Assembly: GCF_014647915.1 (NCBI RefSeq)
Contig: NZ_BMQC01000004.1
Location: 248,001-312,000 of the forward strand
Source: Pilimelia terevasa
Lineage (GTDB): Bacteria > Actinomycetota > Actinomycetes > Mycobacteriales > Micromonosporaceae
DNA length: 64,000 nt
Direction of reading: 5' to 3'
Below, one piece after another: positions 8,356 to 17,231 of this stretch; position 1 is the stretch's first letter; the number at the start of each line of letters is the position of its first letter. Position numbers and translations under genes: made by a program. The notes below the pieces were generated by a model. It worked only from the letters and a program-made list of their open reading frames with translations. It ran no database searches and had not been told where the DNA came from.

Positions 8356-9440
8356 CACCACCCCGCCGTCCCGGTGACGCCCGGCAGCAGGGCCAGCCGC
8401 CCGCTCATCTGCTGCGGCGGCAGGACGTACGCCGCAGCCCCCAGGACCACCGCCTCGCGGGGCATCCCGTACACGACGCACGACGCCTCGTCCTGCGCGT
8501 ACGTGTGCCCGCCCGCGCGCCGCACGGCGAGCAGTCCGGTGGCGCCGTCGCGCCCCATCCCGCTGAGCAGGCAGGCGGCGGCCCGTCCCCCGAACTCCCG
8601 GGCGACGCTGTCGAACAGCGTGTCCACCGAGGGCCGGCAGGAGTGCCGGGGTGCGTCCGCGGTCACCTCCAGGACACCGCGGGAGACGACCAGGTGCCGG
8701 TCCGGCGGCGCCATGACCACCTGGCCCGCCAGCGACGCCACGGGCTCGCCGCCGCGGGCGTAGGACACGCGCCGGTCGGTCCGGCCGCCGAGCCAGTCGG
8801 TGAACGCCACGGCGAAGGGTTCGTGGGTCGAGATGTGCTGGACGAGCAGGATCGGCGCGGCGAACGAGCTGGGCAGCGCGCGCAGCAGGTCCACGACGGC
8901 GCCCGGCCCGCCGGTCGAGGCGCCCACGGCCACGACCTGCACCGGCAGCGGCGCCCGGCCGGGTGCGGGCCGGCTCCCGGCCGGCTCGGGCCGCGCGGCC
9001 GCGCCCGCAGCCGGGCCGGGCCGGTGGCGGGTCACCACGGGCACCCGGGACAGCAGCTTCACCGCCGCCCGCAGCCGCTGCCCCCAGCGGGCGTCCGAGG
9101 CGTCGCCCCAGGGCTTCTCCAGAACGTCGACCGCCCCGGCGGCCAGCGCGTCGTAGGTGGTGAACGCCTCGCTGCGCTCGGCGCCGGACACCACGAGGAT
9201 CGGGGTGGGGGAGCGGGACATGATCTGCTCGGTGGCCACCAGCCCGCTCATCCCGGGCAGGACGACGTCCATGGTCACCACGTCGGGGCGTAGCCGGGCG
9301 CACATCGCCACGGCGTCGATCCCGTTGGCCGCCTCGCCCACCACGACGATGTCCGGGTCGGCCGACAGGGCCTCCTGCAGGACGTGCCGGACGGTGGGGG
9401 AGTCTTCCACCACCAGCACCCGCACGCCCGGTCCGCTCAC
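8355..9440 (-). CDS. cheB: CheB-type protein-glutamate methylesterase response regulator
   Basis: The 361-residue protein has an N-terminal receiver (VVEDS; phospho-acceptor D58 in TMDVVLPG) and a C-terminal methylesterase domain. The three catalytic residues are visible: Ser in GASTGG (near 175), His in VQHIS (near 202) and Asp in GMGRDG (near 297). In this family the enzyme removes methyl groups, or deamidates Gln, on the receptor's adaptation helices and is activated by phosphorylation from CheA. The GTG start at 9440 overlaps the cheA stop (GTGA). It is the CheR partner for the single receptor in this operon and corresponds to WspF in position. Confidence 0.95.
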   Translation of the reverse strand: MSGPGVRVLVVEDSPTVRHVLQEALSADPDIVVVGEAANGIDAVAMCARLRPDVVTMDVVLPGMSGLVATEQIMSRSPTPILVVSGAERSEAFTTYDALAAGAVDVLEKPWGDASDARWGQRLRAAVKLLSRVPVVTRHRPGPAAGAAARPEPAGSRPAPGRAPLPVQVVAVGASTGGPGAVVDLLRALPSSFAAPILLVQHISTHEPFAVAFTDWLGGRTDRRVSYARGGEPVASLAGQVVMAPPDRHLVVSRGVLEVTADAPRHSCRPSVDTLFDSVAREFGGRAAACLLSGMGRDGATGLLAVRRAGGHTYAQDEASCVVYGMPREAVVLGAAAYVLPPQQMSGRLALLPGVTGTAGW

Positions 9441-11665
9441 GCGTCCACCAACTTCCGGATCCGCTCCAGCAGCTCGCCCTGGTTGAACTCGCTCTTGGCC
9501 ATGTACCCGCTGGCGCCGGCCTCGGCGCCGCGCCGGCGGTCCTCGGCGGAGGTGCGGGAGCTGACCAGGATGACCGGGACGTGGCTGAGGTCGGGCTCGG
9601 CGCGGGTACGGGCGGTGAAGGTGAAGCCGTCGATGCCGGGCATGTCGATGTCCACCAGGAACAGGGAGTAGTCGCCGGCGGTCGCCTTGGCCAGGCCCTC
9701 CTCGCCGGAGGCCGCCACGTCCACCCGGTAGCCGGCGGACTCCAGGATGCTGCGTTCGAGCATCCGGGTGGTGAGCGAGTCGTCGATGACCAGGATCGTG
9801 GCGCGCTCGGCCGCGTCGCCGCCGTGCCCGGCGTCCGGTTCGGGGGTGTCGCGAGCGGCGCGGGCCACCAGGGCGTGCGGGTCGAGCACGATGCGCGGGA
9901 TGCCCTCCACGTCCACGGTCACGCCGTCCACGACGGCGTCCGCGGGGGTCAGCTCCGGCAGCGGCCGGGCGACCAGGGCGGTGGTGCCGAGCAGTTCGTC
10001 CGCGCCGACGGCCACCGTCTCGGCGCCGGCCGCCAGGATGATCGCCACCGCGGTGCGCGCCGGCTCGGCCCGGTCGTCCCCGGGCAGCAGGTCCGCCAGC
10101 GGCAGGTACGGCAGGAGCCGCCCCTCGTACGGCAGGGCCCCGGCGCCCGCGGCCCGGGCGGTCTCCTCGCTGTCCAGCCGCAGGCAGCCGCGCACCGCGT
10201 CCAGCGGCACCGTGGCCAGGACACCGGCGGCGCGCACGTTGAGCCCGCGCAGCGACACCACCGTCAGCGGCACCCGCAGCTCCACCGTGGTGCCGCCGCC
10301 GGGCGCGGTCTGGATCGACACCTCGCCGCCGAGCTGGTGGCTGATGTCGCGCAGGACGTCCATCCCGATGCCGCGGCCGGACACGGCCGTGACCTGCGGC
10401 GCCGTGCTGATCCCCCCGCGCATCAGCAGCGGGACGAGCTCCTGCAGGTCCTGGTCGGCGTCGCCACTGGGGTGCCAGCCGGTCCGGGCGGCGGCCGCGC
10501 GCAGGGCGGTCAGGTCCAGTCCGCGCCCGTCGTCGCGGCAGATGAACGCGCCGTGCCGCCCCCGCCGTTCCGCGTGGACCTCGACGTGGCCCTCGGGGCG
10601 CTTGCCGGCGGCCGTCCGCGCGTCTGGCGGCTCGATGCCGTGCGAGACGGCGTTGCTGACCACGTGCAGCATCGCGCTGCCGACCAGGGTCAGCACCTGG
10701 GGGTCCAGGCGCAGGTCGCCGCCGCGGGCCTCGAACACGACCCGCTTGCCCTCGGCGTCCGCGACCCCCCGGGCGGCCCGCCGCAGGGAGGTGAACATGC
10801 CGCTGGCCGGTACCAGGCGCAGGTGCTCGGCGCGGCGGCGCACCTCGTCCAGTTCGCGCTCCAGGTACTCCACGGAGTCGGTCAGGTGGCGGGCGAGGGT
10901 GGCGAGTTCACCCGCGAGGCGGGCGGCCGTGGCGTGCCCGGACTGCGCGGTACGGGTTGGCGGCTCGTCGCCGGTCTGGCCGGCGCGGGCGCGCAGCCGG
11001 TCGGCGAGCAGCTTGGCGGAGCGGCGGGTGCGCTCGACCGCGTGGACCTGCCGCCGCAGGGGGGCGAACTGCGCGTGCGCCTCGCCGACGACGTCGAGCA
11101 GCTCGTCCACGTCCTGCGCGTCGGCCCGGACCGCGGCGAAGCCGGCGGCCTGTGCCGGCAGCGTCCCGGCGGGCGCGGCGGCGGGGGCGGGGTCGCGCGG
11201 CGGTCCGGCCGGGCCGGACGCGGGGTCGCCCGCCACCGGGCCGGCGGGCGGGCCGGCGGACGCGGGCTGCACCCGCACAGTGGTGGGCGCCGGGGTCCCG
11301 GCGGGCGGCCCGGCGACCGGTGCGGGCGGGTCCGCCGCGGGGGCCGGCGCCAGCGCGGCGACCGCGGCGGACATCTCGTCGGCGAGGGCGAGCAGCGGCG
11401 CGACCGTCTCCCGGGGTACCCGCTCGGTGCTCTGCCGGTACGGCATCAGCAGGTCCTCGACCGCGTGGGCCTGTTCGGCCAGCGCGTTCTGCCCGACGAC
11501 CCGGGCGGCGCCCTTGAACGTGTGCGCCGCCCGCAGCAGCCGCCCGACGATGTCGGGGTCGGCCGCCTCCAGCTCCAGGTCGAGAATTCCCTGGCTGAGC
11601 TGTTCGACCAGCTCCCGCGCCTCGATCCGGAAGTACCGCAGCGGATCCTGCGGCACCCTAGCCAC
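9437..11665 (-). CDS. CheA-type histidine kinase with C-terminal receiver (WspE-like)
   Basis: In the 742-residue hybrid kinase, the Hpt domain comes first, with phospho-acceptor His48 in AAHTFKGAAR. A Pro/Ala-rich linker of about 60 residues follows (from about 105). The dimerisation helices and the HATPase domain come next (HVVSNAVSHGIE, CRDDGRGLD, SGRGIGMDV). A CheW-like regulatory domain follows, and finally a receiver (VIDDSLTTRM; phospho-Asp near 670 in LVDIDMPG). Fusion of CheA to a receiver is typical of alternative-function chemosensory systems rather than flagellar chemotaxis. No separate CheY is encoded here. The GTG start at 11665 overlaps the MCP stop by 8 bases. Confidence 0.93.
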   Translation of the reverse strand: MARVPQDPLRYFRIEARELVEQLSQGILDLELEAADPDIVGRLLRAAHTFKGAARVVGQNALAEQAHAVEDLLMPYRQSTERVPRETVAPLLALADEMSAAVAALAPAPAADPPAPVAGPPAGTPAPTTVRVQPASAGPPAGPVAGDPASGPAGPPRDPAPAAAPAGTLPAQAAGFAAVRADAQDVDELLDVVGEAHAQFAPLRRQVHAVERTRRSAKLLADRLRARAGQTGDEPPTRTAQSGHATAARLAGELATLARHLTDSVEYLERELDEVRRRAEHLRLVPASGMFTSLRRAARGVADAEGKRVVFEARGGDLRLDPQVLTLVGSAMLHVVSNAVSHGIEPPDARTAAGKRPEGHVEVHAERRGRHGAFICRDDGRGLDLTALRAAAARTGWHPSGDADQDLQELVPLLMRGGISTAPQVTAVSGRGIGMDVLRDISHQLGGEVSIQTAPGGGTTVELRVPLTVVSLRGLNVRAAGVLATVPLDAVRGCLRLDSEETARAAGAGALPYEGRLLPYLPLADLLPGDDRAEPARTAVAIILAAGAETVAVGADELLGTTALVARPLPELTPADAVVDGVTVDVEGIPRIVLDPHALVARAARDTPEPDAGHGGDAAERATILVIDDSLTTRMLERSILESAGYRVDVAASGEEGLAKATAGDYSLFLVDIDMPGIDGFTFTARTRAEPDLSHVPVILVSSRTSAEDRRRGAEAGASGYMAKSEFNQGELLERIRKLVDA

Positions 11666-13139
11666 CGGCCTTCGTGGAGACCAGCCGCAGCAGCTCCCCG
11701 GCGAGGTTGGTGAGCTGCGCGGCGGTCTGCCGGGTCTGGGTGGAGCTGACCTCGGACTCCTGGGTGACCCGGGCGGTGTCGGCGACGGCGGCGTTGGTCT
11801 GCTCCACGGCCGTGCTCTGCTGCCGGGTGGACAGCTCGATCTCCCTGGCCGCGTCGCTGGTGGTCACGACGAGGTTGGAGATCCGGCCGAACGCCTCGGT
11901 CACCTCGTCGAAGCGCTGCGACCCCGAGTCCACGGCCTTCGCGCCGGTCTCGGTGGCCATGACCGTGGTGTTGACGGCGCCGCGGACGTCCTCGACGAGC
12001 GCCCGGATCTCCTTCGCCGAGCCGGCGGTCCGGTCGGCGAGCTTGCGGATCTCGTCGGCGACCACGGAGAACCGCCGGCCCCACTCGCCGGCTCCGCTGG
12101 CCTCGATCGTCGCGTTGATCGCCAGGATGTTGGTCTGCTCGGCCAGCTCGGAGACCAGGTCGACGATCACGCCGATCTGCTGGGACTTCTCGCCGAGTTC
12201 GAGCATGTGCTGGACGATCAGGTCCACCTGGCGGCGGATGGCGGCGATCGAGGTACGGGTCTGGTCGATGGTGGCGTCGCCGGTGCGCGCGGCGTCGGCG
12301 GTCTGCTCGGCGGTGCGCGACACCCGCTGCGCGGTCTCCACGATCTGCCGCGAGGTGATCGACAGTTCGTTGGTGGTCGTGGTGATCTCGTTCATGGCGG
12401 TGGACTGCTCGCGCGCGCCGGAGGCCTGCTGCCCGGCCACCGCCTCCAGCTCGGCCGAGGAGCTCTGGATGTGGCCGACCACGCCGCCGATCTGCCGGCC
12501 GAGCACCCGGGTCAGCGCCATCCCGAGCGCGATGCCGCACGCCGTGACCAGGAGGACGACCACGAAGACGCTGGTCGCGGCGGCGTTGGCCCGCGCTGTC
12601 GACTCTGCCCGGTCCGTGGCCAACTGTTGGCTGAGCTGGTCCCGCAGGGCGCTGATCTGGCCGTTGAGCGTCTCGCGGCGCGGCAGCGTGTCGGCCTCGA
12701 ACGCCCGGCCGACACGCTCCACCGGCGTGCCCGCCCGGCGTAGCGCGATCATCCGGTCCAGCGATGTCTGGTAGTCGACGCGGGCCTTGTCGATGTTGTC
12801 CAACAGCGCCAGCTCGGCCGGACGGCTGCGGGCCTCGGCGCGCAGGGTGGACAGCTGCCCGGTGAGCGCGGTGGCGGCCTGGCGAACCTGGGTGAGCATC
12901 TGCTCGCTGCCCGTGAGGAGATAGCCGCGGCTGTTGACGGCCATCTCACTGGAGGAGACCCGGAGCTGCTCGACGGCGACGGCCCGGCGGACACCGTCGT
13001 CGATCACCTTGTCCTTGCTGGACCGGACGGTGTCCAGCGCGTAGATGGCGATGGCCCCTCCGATGAGGAAGAGCCCCACCATCGCGGCGAAGCCGGCGCC
13101 GATTTTGCGGCCGAAGGTCCATTGCCGGAAGTGCGTCAT
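11658..13139 (-). CDS. Methyl-accepting chemotaxis protein (membrane receptor)
   Basis: The 493-residue receptor has a first membrane helix at about 12-33 and an outer helical sensor region of about 150 residues resembling four-helix-bundle (CHASE3/Tar-like) sensors. The second helix is near 187-210 (VFVVVLLVTACGIALGMAL), and a long coiled signalling domain follows. The hairpin tip is clear: ELAEQTNILAINATIEASG and GRRFSVVADEIRKLADR. Two changes from the usual tip (Ser in EASGAGE, Thr-Ile in NATIEA) are noted but harmless. The start ATG overlaps the preceding cheW stop (ATGA). It is the only receptor inside this operon, so it presumably supplies the input for the CheA-REC kinase. The ligand is unknown. 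Confidence 0.93.
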   Translation of the reverse strand: MTHFRQWTFGRKIGAGFAAMVGLFLIGGAIAIYALDTVRSSKDKVIDDGVRRAVAVEQLRVSSSEMAVNSRGYLLTGSEQMLTQVRQAATALTGQLSTLRAEARSRPAELALLDNIDKARVDYQTSLDRMIALRRAGTPVERVGRAFEADTLPRRETLNGQISALRDQLSQQLATDRAESTARANAAATSVFVVVLLVTACGIALGMALTRVLGRQIGGVVGHIQSSSAELEAVAGQQASGAREQSTAMNEITTTTNELSITSRQIVETAQRVSRTAEQTADAARTGDATIDQTRTSIAAIRRQVDLIVQHMLELGEKSQQIGVIVDLVSELAEQTNILAINATIEASGAGEWGRRFSVVADEIRKLADRTAGSAKEIRALVEDVRGAVNTTVMATETGAKAVDSGSQRFDEVTEAFGRISNLVVTTSDAAREIELSTRQQSTAVEQTNAAVADTARVTQESEVSSTQTRQTAAQLTNLAGELLRLVSTKAGG

Positions 13140-13699
13140 CGCCGTCGACTTCCTTCCAGGTGTGCGGTCATGGTGTGGATGCTGGCGCGGACGGCCGCCA
13201 GGTCGACGACGCCCAGGGTCCGCCCGGGCAGTCGCGCCATGCCGTTCATCCACTGGTGCGAGGACGTGTCCTCGCCGTACCGGACCACGGCCTCGGGCGG
13301 CAGCCGCAGGTGGCCGTCGAGCGCGTCGAACGCCAGGGCCAGCGCCGGTGTGCCGGCCACCAGGACCAGCCAGCGCGGCACCCCGCCGGTCGGGTGCCCG
13401 AGGACGGCGGCCAGTTCGTACACCGGGACGACGGCCCCGCGGAACGTGGCCACCCCCAGCAGCGCGGGCAGCGGACCGGGCAGCGCGGTGACCGGCCGGT
13501 CGGTGAACAGGCCGGCCGTGTCGGCCACCCACAGCGCGTACGGCCGGCCGCCGGAGCGGATGGCGAGCAGGTGCGCGCCGGAGTCGCCGGCCGGCCGCGG
13601 CGGCTCCATGAACGACAGGTCGAAGGAGGCGCGCAGCGGGGCGAGCCGGTCGGCCAGCCGCTCGGCGACGTCGGCGCCGCCCGGCCGGTCCGGGCTCAC
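13136..13699 (-). CDS. CheW-like coupling protein
   Basis: The 187-residue protein has a roughly 45-residue N-terminal extension and then a CheW fold (AHLLAIRSGGRPYALWV; VATFRGAVVPVYELAAVLG; RTLGVVDLAAVRASI). CheW proteins link receptor tips to the CheA regulatory domain in signalling arrays. This is the second of two CheW genes here and sits directly before the receptor gene, as WspD does before wspE. The GTG start at 13699 overlaps the cheR stop (GTGA), and its own stop overlaps the receptor start (ATGA). It is placed by domain and context; the weakly conserved loops mean the partner choice is not known. Confidence 0.88.
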   Translation of the reverse strand: MSPDRPGGADVAERLADRLAPLRASFDLSFMEPPRPAGDSGAHLLAIRSGGRPYALWVADTAGLFTDRPVTALPGPLPALLGVATFRGAVVPVYELAAVLGHPTGGVPRWLVLVAGTPALALAFDALDGHLRLPPEAVVRYGEDTSSHQWMNGMARLPGRTLGVVDLAAVRASIHTMTAHLEGSRRR

Positions 13700-15159
13700 C
13701 GCGGGCTCCCGGCGGCGGCCAGTTCGCTGCGGCACAGGGCGAGCAGCGCGTGCCGGCCGAAGCTGCCGCCGAACAGCAGGATCCGCCGGTCGCGCTCGGC
13801 GGGCAGCAGCGCGATGGCGTGCTGGAAGTCGGCGGCCCCGCTCTGCGGGTCCCCGCGCCGCCGGGCCAGGATGCCCAGCCGCAGCCACGGCAGCGCGAAG
13901 TCGGGGTCGAGGCTGGCCGCGCGGCGGTAGTGCGCGCCGGCCGTGGCGGCGTCGTCGTCCTCGTGGCACATGCCGAGCAGGTGGTGGGCGTCGGCGTCCA
14001 GGCCGTCCGCCGCGAGCAGGTCGCGGCAGCCCGCCACGGCCCCGTCGTAGTCGCCGGTCTGCGCGAGCAGGACGGCGTGCAGCAGGGCCTCCTCCCGGTC
14101 CAGCGGCCGGGGGAGCGCCGCCACGACGGCGAGGGCGTCGCCGAACCGCTCCGCGGCGATCAGCCGGTCGCAGTCGCGCCACAGCGCGGTCCGGGTGGGC
14201 CGCGCTGGGGAGCCGGCCGGCTCCCCAGCCGGCGGCCGGCAGGCGGGCACGGACGGTGCGGCGGGGGCGACCGGCGGGTCGAGCTGTGCCAGGCCGGGCT
14301 GCGCCGGGCCGGGCGCCGGCCGGCGCGGGAGCGGGCCGGGCAGCCGCTCGTAGTAGAACGCGTCGTGCGAGTGCTGGACCCGGAGGCCGGCCGGGCTGCC
14401 GCCGAGGGTGTCGGTGTGGCCGAGGAACAGGTAGCCCCCCGGCACCAGCGCACCGGTCATCCGCACGAGGAGTGCGGCGGCGACGCGCGGGTGCAGGTAC
14501 ATGAGCAGGTTGCGGCAGAGCACCACGTCGTACTCGTCCGGGCGCCACAGCACCGGGTCGTCGTCGACGACGTTGCGGCGCAGGAAGCTCACCCGCCGCC
14601 GGACGGCCTCGACGACCTCGCTGTCGTCGCCGACCTGCTGGAACCACCGCCGCCGCACCGGCAGCGGCGTCTCCCGCATCGACCACTGCGGGTACCGGCC
14701 CGCGGTCGCCCTGCGCAGCATCGCCGAGTTCACGTCGATTCCCTGGACGCGGATGTCCCAGCCGGGGTCGGGGACGCTCTCCAGCGCGAGGATCGCCAGG
14801 GTGTACGCCTCCTCGCCGGAGGAGCAGCCCACGGACAGCAGCCGCAGGGTGCGCGCCTGGGCGCGGGCGCGCACGCGCGCGGGCAGCGCCGCGCCGGCGA
14901 GGGCGCGCATCTGCTCGGCGTGGCGGAAGAAGTACGTCTCCGTGATCGTCAGCTCCTCGGTGAGCACCGTGCGCTCGCGGGTCGACGGCGCGCGGCCGAG
15001 CCGGGCGAGGTAGGCGGCGACCGGCTCGCCGTGCGCCGCGGCGCGGCTGTCCAGCACCGCGCGCAGCCGGTCGCCGTCGCGGGCGTCGAAGCACAGTCCG
15101 AGCAGGTCGGCCAGCAGCGCCCGGAACCGGTCCAGCTCCACGGCTTCCACGTCGGTCAC
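13696..15159 (-). CDS. cheR: CheR methyltransferase with C-terminal TPR region (WspC-like)
   Basis: The 487-residue protein starts with the CheR helical N-domain (FRALLADLLGLCFDARDG; LTITETYFFR) and the SAM-binding domain (LLSVGCSSGEEAYTLAI; QGIDVNSAMLRRA; DVVLCRNLLMYL). These domains methylate Glu residues on the receptor. After a Pro-rich linker (about 280-330), a TPR-like tail follows (residues about 335-470; for example ADAHHLLGMCHEDDDAATAG and FALPWLRLGILARRRG). TPR-carrying CheR proteins are typical of Wsp-type and other non-flagellar chemosensory systems. The GTG start overlaps the upstream cheW stop (GTGA). Confidence 0.93.
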   Translation of the reverse strand: MTDVEAVELDRFRALLADLLGLCFDARDGDRLRAVLDSRAAAHGEPVAAYLARLGRAPSTRERTVLTEELTITETYFFRHAEQMRALAGAALPARVRARAQARTLRLLSVGCSSGEEAYTLAILALESVPDPGWDIRVQGIDVNSAMLRRATAGRYPQWSMRETPLPVRRRWFQQVGDDSEVVEAVRRRVSFLRRNVVDDDPVLWRPDEYDVVLCRNLLMYLHPRVAAALLVRMTGALVPGGYLFLGHTDTLGGSPAGLRVQHSHDAFYYERLPGPLPRRPAPGPAQPGLAQLDPPVAPAAPSVPACRPPAGEPAGSPARPTRTALWRDCDRLIAAERFGDALAVVAALPRPLDREEALLHAVLLAQTGDYDGAVAGCRDLLAADGLDADAHHLLGMCHEDDDAATAGAHYRRAASLDPDFALPWLRLGILARRRGDPQSGAADFQHAIALLPAERDRRILLFGGSFGRHALLALCRSELAAAGSPR

Positions 15160-15581
15160 GGCGGGTCCCCGTGCCGGCTGAGGGCGTCCCAGACGTTGGC
15201 GGGCACGACCGTCGCCGCGCGCAGCCGCAGCAGCGGCTCGGTGCCCCGGACCGTGATCCCGGTGAGCGCGGGGTCGCCGACCCGCTCCCCGGCGTCGGCG
15301 TCGTCGGCCACCCCGAGGACCTCGCCGGTGGCCAGCGCCAGGCCGCCCCGGCTGCCGCGGACGGACACGAACCGCGTCGCCGCCGCCGGCTCGCCGCCGA
15401 CCAGCGCGGCGGCGTCGACCACCGGTACGGGGACGCCCCGCAGCACGCTGACGCCGCGGACGTACGCCGGCACGTCGGCCAGCGGCCGCACGGGCAGGGG
15501 GCGCATCGTCTCCACGACATCCTCCAGCGGCAGCGCGCACAGCAGGGAGCCGGCACGGAACAGCAGCGAGGGGCCCGTCAT
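15156..15581 (-). CDS. CheW-like coupling protein, first gene of the chemosensory operon
   Basis: Starting at the ATG at 15581, the protein has 141 residues with the two five-stranded CheW subdomains (LFRAGSLLCALPLEDVVET; VRGVSVLRGVPVPVVDAAAL; GITVRGTEPLLRL). A longer frame reaches to 15722 but would prepend 47 residues with no hydrophobic or CheW character. The ATG at 15581 lines up with family N-termini, although its ribosome site (GGGTGGGCGG) is weak. It leads a chain of seven genes overlapping by 1 to 8 bases, so the operon promoter should lie between 15582 and about 15750. By position it equals WspB. Confidence 0.85.
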   Translation of the reverse strand: MTGPSLLFRAGSLLCALPLEDVVETMRPLPVRPLADVPAYVRGVSVLRGVPVPVVDAAALVGGEPAAATRFVSVRGSRGGLALATGEVLGVADDADAGERVGDPALTGITVRGTEPLLRLRAATVVPANVWDALSRHGDPP

Positions 15582-15903
15582 GCCGCCCACCCGGCGGCAG
15601 AGCCGGACACCGGTCCCGAAAGGCCTGATCGATGGTTGAATCTCCGCATAGCCCTTTTGCTCCCGTTTAGGCCTGACTATTGCCGAGGCTAACGCCGCAG
15701 CGGGCCGGGCGTCGGCGAACACCTCATCCCGCGCGCGGGTACCGACCGTGCCCCGCCCGCACGGACCTGGACACCGCGGACCCGGACACCATCGGGTTGA
15801 GCTGACTGCGCAGCGTCGTCTATCGATGACATGCGGTGGTCATCCGCGTAACGTCCGGCCGAGGCGGCGCCACCGCCGCCGACAACGGGAATCGAGGCGC
15901 GTG
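15582..15903. other. Divergent intergenic region of the chemosensory operon and the secreted esterase gene
   Basis: The 322 bases contain a relatively A/T-rich stretch (15636-15690) upstream of the operon on the minus strand. I could not fit a clean sigma-70 pair there. CGTAACGT occurs at 15847-15854 in front of the plus-strand gene, whose ribosome site GAGG lies at 15894-15897. No small gene is supported. Confidence 0.5.
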
Positions 15904-17043
15904 ATGCACACCAGGCGACAAATCCGGACCGCCCTGGCCGTCCTGCTGCTGCTGGCGGGCACGCCCGCGGCGGCGGCCGCCGCCCCGGCGGGCCCGCTGC
16001 GGGTCACCCGGTACCTGGGCGAGCAGCGGCTCGCGCACCGGATGCCCTTCGCCGACACGGTCGTCGGCGGGCTCTCCGGCATCGACCGGGACCCGCGCAC
16101 CGGCACCTGGTACCTGATCTCCGACGACCGCTGGCGCTACAACCCCGCCCGCTTCTACACCGGCCAGCTCGCCATCGACCCGGTCACCGGTGCCTTCACC
16201 GGCGCCACGCTGACCGGGGTCAGCACGCTGCGCCGCCCCGACGGCACGCCGTACCCGGCGTTCGGCCAGCCGGGGTCGGCCGACCCGGAGTCCATCCGGG
16301 TGGACCCGCGCGGCCGCGGCCTGCTGTGGAGCAGCGAGGGCGACCGGCCGGACGCCGCCAACCCGACGATCCCCCTGGCGGCCGGCTTCCTGCGCTGGGT
16401 CGACCCGACGGGCCGGCACCTGGGCGCACTGCCGCTGCCGCGCAATCTGCGGCTCACCACCGCCGACTCCGGGCCCCGCCGCAACTACGGGATCGAGGCG
16501 CTGGCGGTGACCCGCGAGGTGGTCGCCGCGGCGGTGGAGGGGCCGCGGTACGAGGACGGTCCGCAGCCCACGATCCTGCAGGGCGCGACCGCCCGGATCA
16601 CCGTGTGGCACCGGCGGAGCGGGACGGTGGCGCAGTACGCGTACCCGATCGACCCGCTGCCCGCCACCCCGGTCCCGGCCGGCGGCGCCACGGACTCCGG
16701 GGTCTCCGAGCTGCTGGCGGTGGACCGGTACCGGTACCTGGCGCTGGAGCGGTCCTGGATCGAGGGCGTCAACTACCGGGTGAAGCTGTACGAGGTCGAC
16801 CTGGCCGGGGCGACCGACGTCGCCGGCCGCGCCGGCCTGGCCGGCGGGCGGTCGTTCCGGCCGGCGGCCAAGCGCCTGGTGCTGGACCTGGGCGCCCAGG
16901 CGCAGCCGGTGCAGAACCTGGAGAGCCTGGCCTGGGGGCCGCGGCTGCCCGGCGGCGAGTGCACGCTGGTGATCGGGTCCGACGACAACTTCGACAGTCG
17001 GGAGATCACCCAGTTCCAGGCGTTCGCGCTGCGCGGCTGCTGA
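15904..17043 (+). CDS. Secreted esterase-like activity of phytase family protein
   Basis: The 379-residue protein has a clear Sec signal peptide (Arg at 4-5 and 9, hydrophobic core at about 10-20, Ala-rich cleavage region near 22-27). It then carries a single beta-propeller-like domain of the 'esterase-like activity of phytase' family. Visible family landmarks are GGLSGIDRDPRTGTWYLISD, DPESIRVDPRGRGLLWSSE, NYGIEALAV and NLESLAWGP, ending with CTLVIGSDDNFD. These repeating D/G/S-rich blades probably bind Ca or phosphate. The ATG at 15904 is 6 bases after GAGG; the GTG at 15901 is too close. It stands alone between the chemosensory operon and the next secreted protein gene. A phosphatase or phytase-like role outside the cell is family-based inference. 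Confidence 0.85.
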   Translation: MHTRRQIRTALAVLLLLAGTPAAAAAAPAGPLRVTRYLGEQRLAHRMPFADTVVGGLSGIDRDPRTGTWYLISDDRWRYNPARFYTGQLAIDPVTGAFTGATLTGVSTLRRPDGTPYPAFGQPGSADPESIRVDPRGRGLLWSSEGDRPDAANPTIPLAAGFLRWVDPTGRHLGALPLPRNLRLTTADSGPRRNYGIEALAVTREVVAAAVEGPRYEDGPQPTILQGATARITVWHRRSGTVAQYAYPIDPLPATPVPAGGATDSGVSELLAVDRYRYLALERSWIEGVNYRVKLYEVDLAGATDVAGRAGLAGGRSFRPAAKRLVLDLGAQAQPVQNLESLAWGPRLPGGECTLVIGSDDNFDSREITQFQAFALRGC

Positions 17044-17231
17044 GCGCCGATCCTTGACCGATCGTGCAGCCTTCCCGCGCCTCCACGCGTGTCGCGAGGG
17101 AAATATTTGACAGAGAGAAGTCAAGCCAACACGCGAAGTTACTATTCGCGCTGGATGGCTTTAGCCGACAGGCGAGTGCGGGCTGTCCGGGCAAGTGGAG
17201 CACTCATGACTCTCTCGGGGGGAATTCACGC

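Noticed and set aside
15636-15690. FliA/WhiG-like promoter before the chemosensory operon
   Set aside because: CTAAAC and GGGCTATG are present, but spacing and the -10 match are poor.
17101-17145. TTGACA with TACTAT upstream of the IPT gene as a sigma-70 promoter
   Set aside because: The spacing is 27 bases, too long for a standard or a MerR-type promoter.
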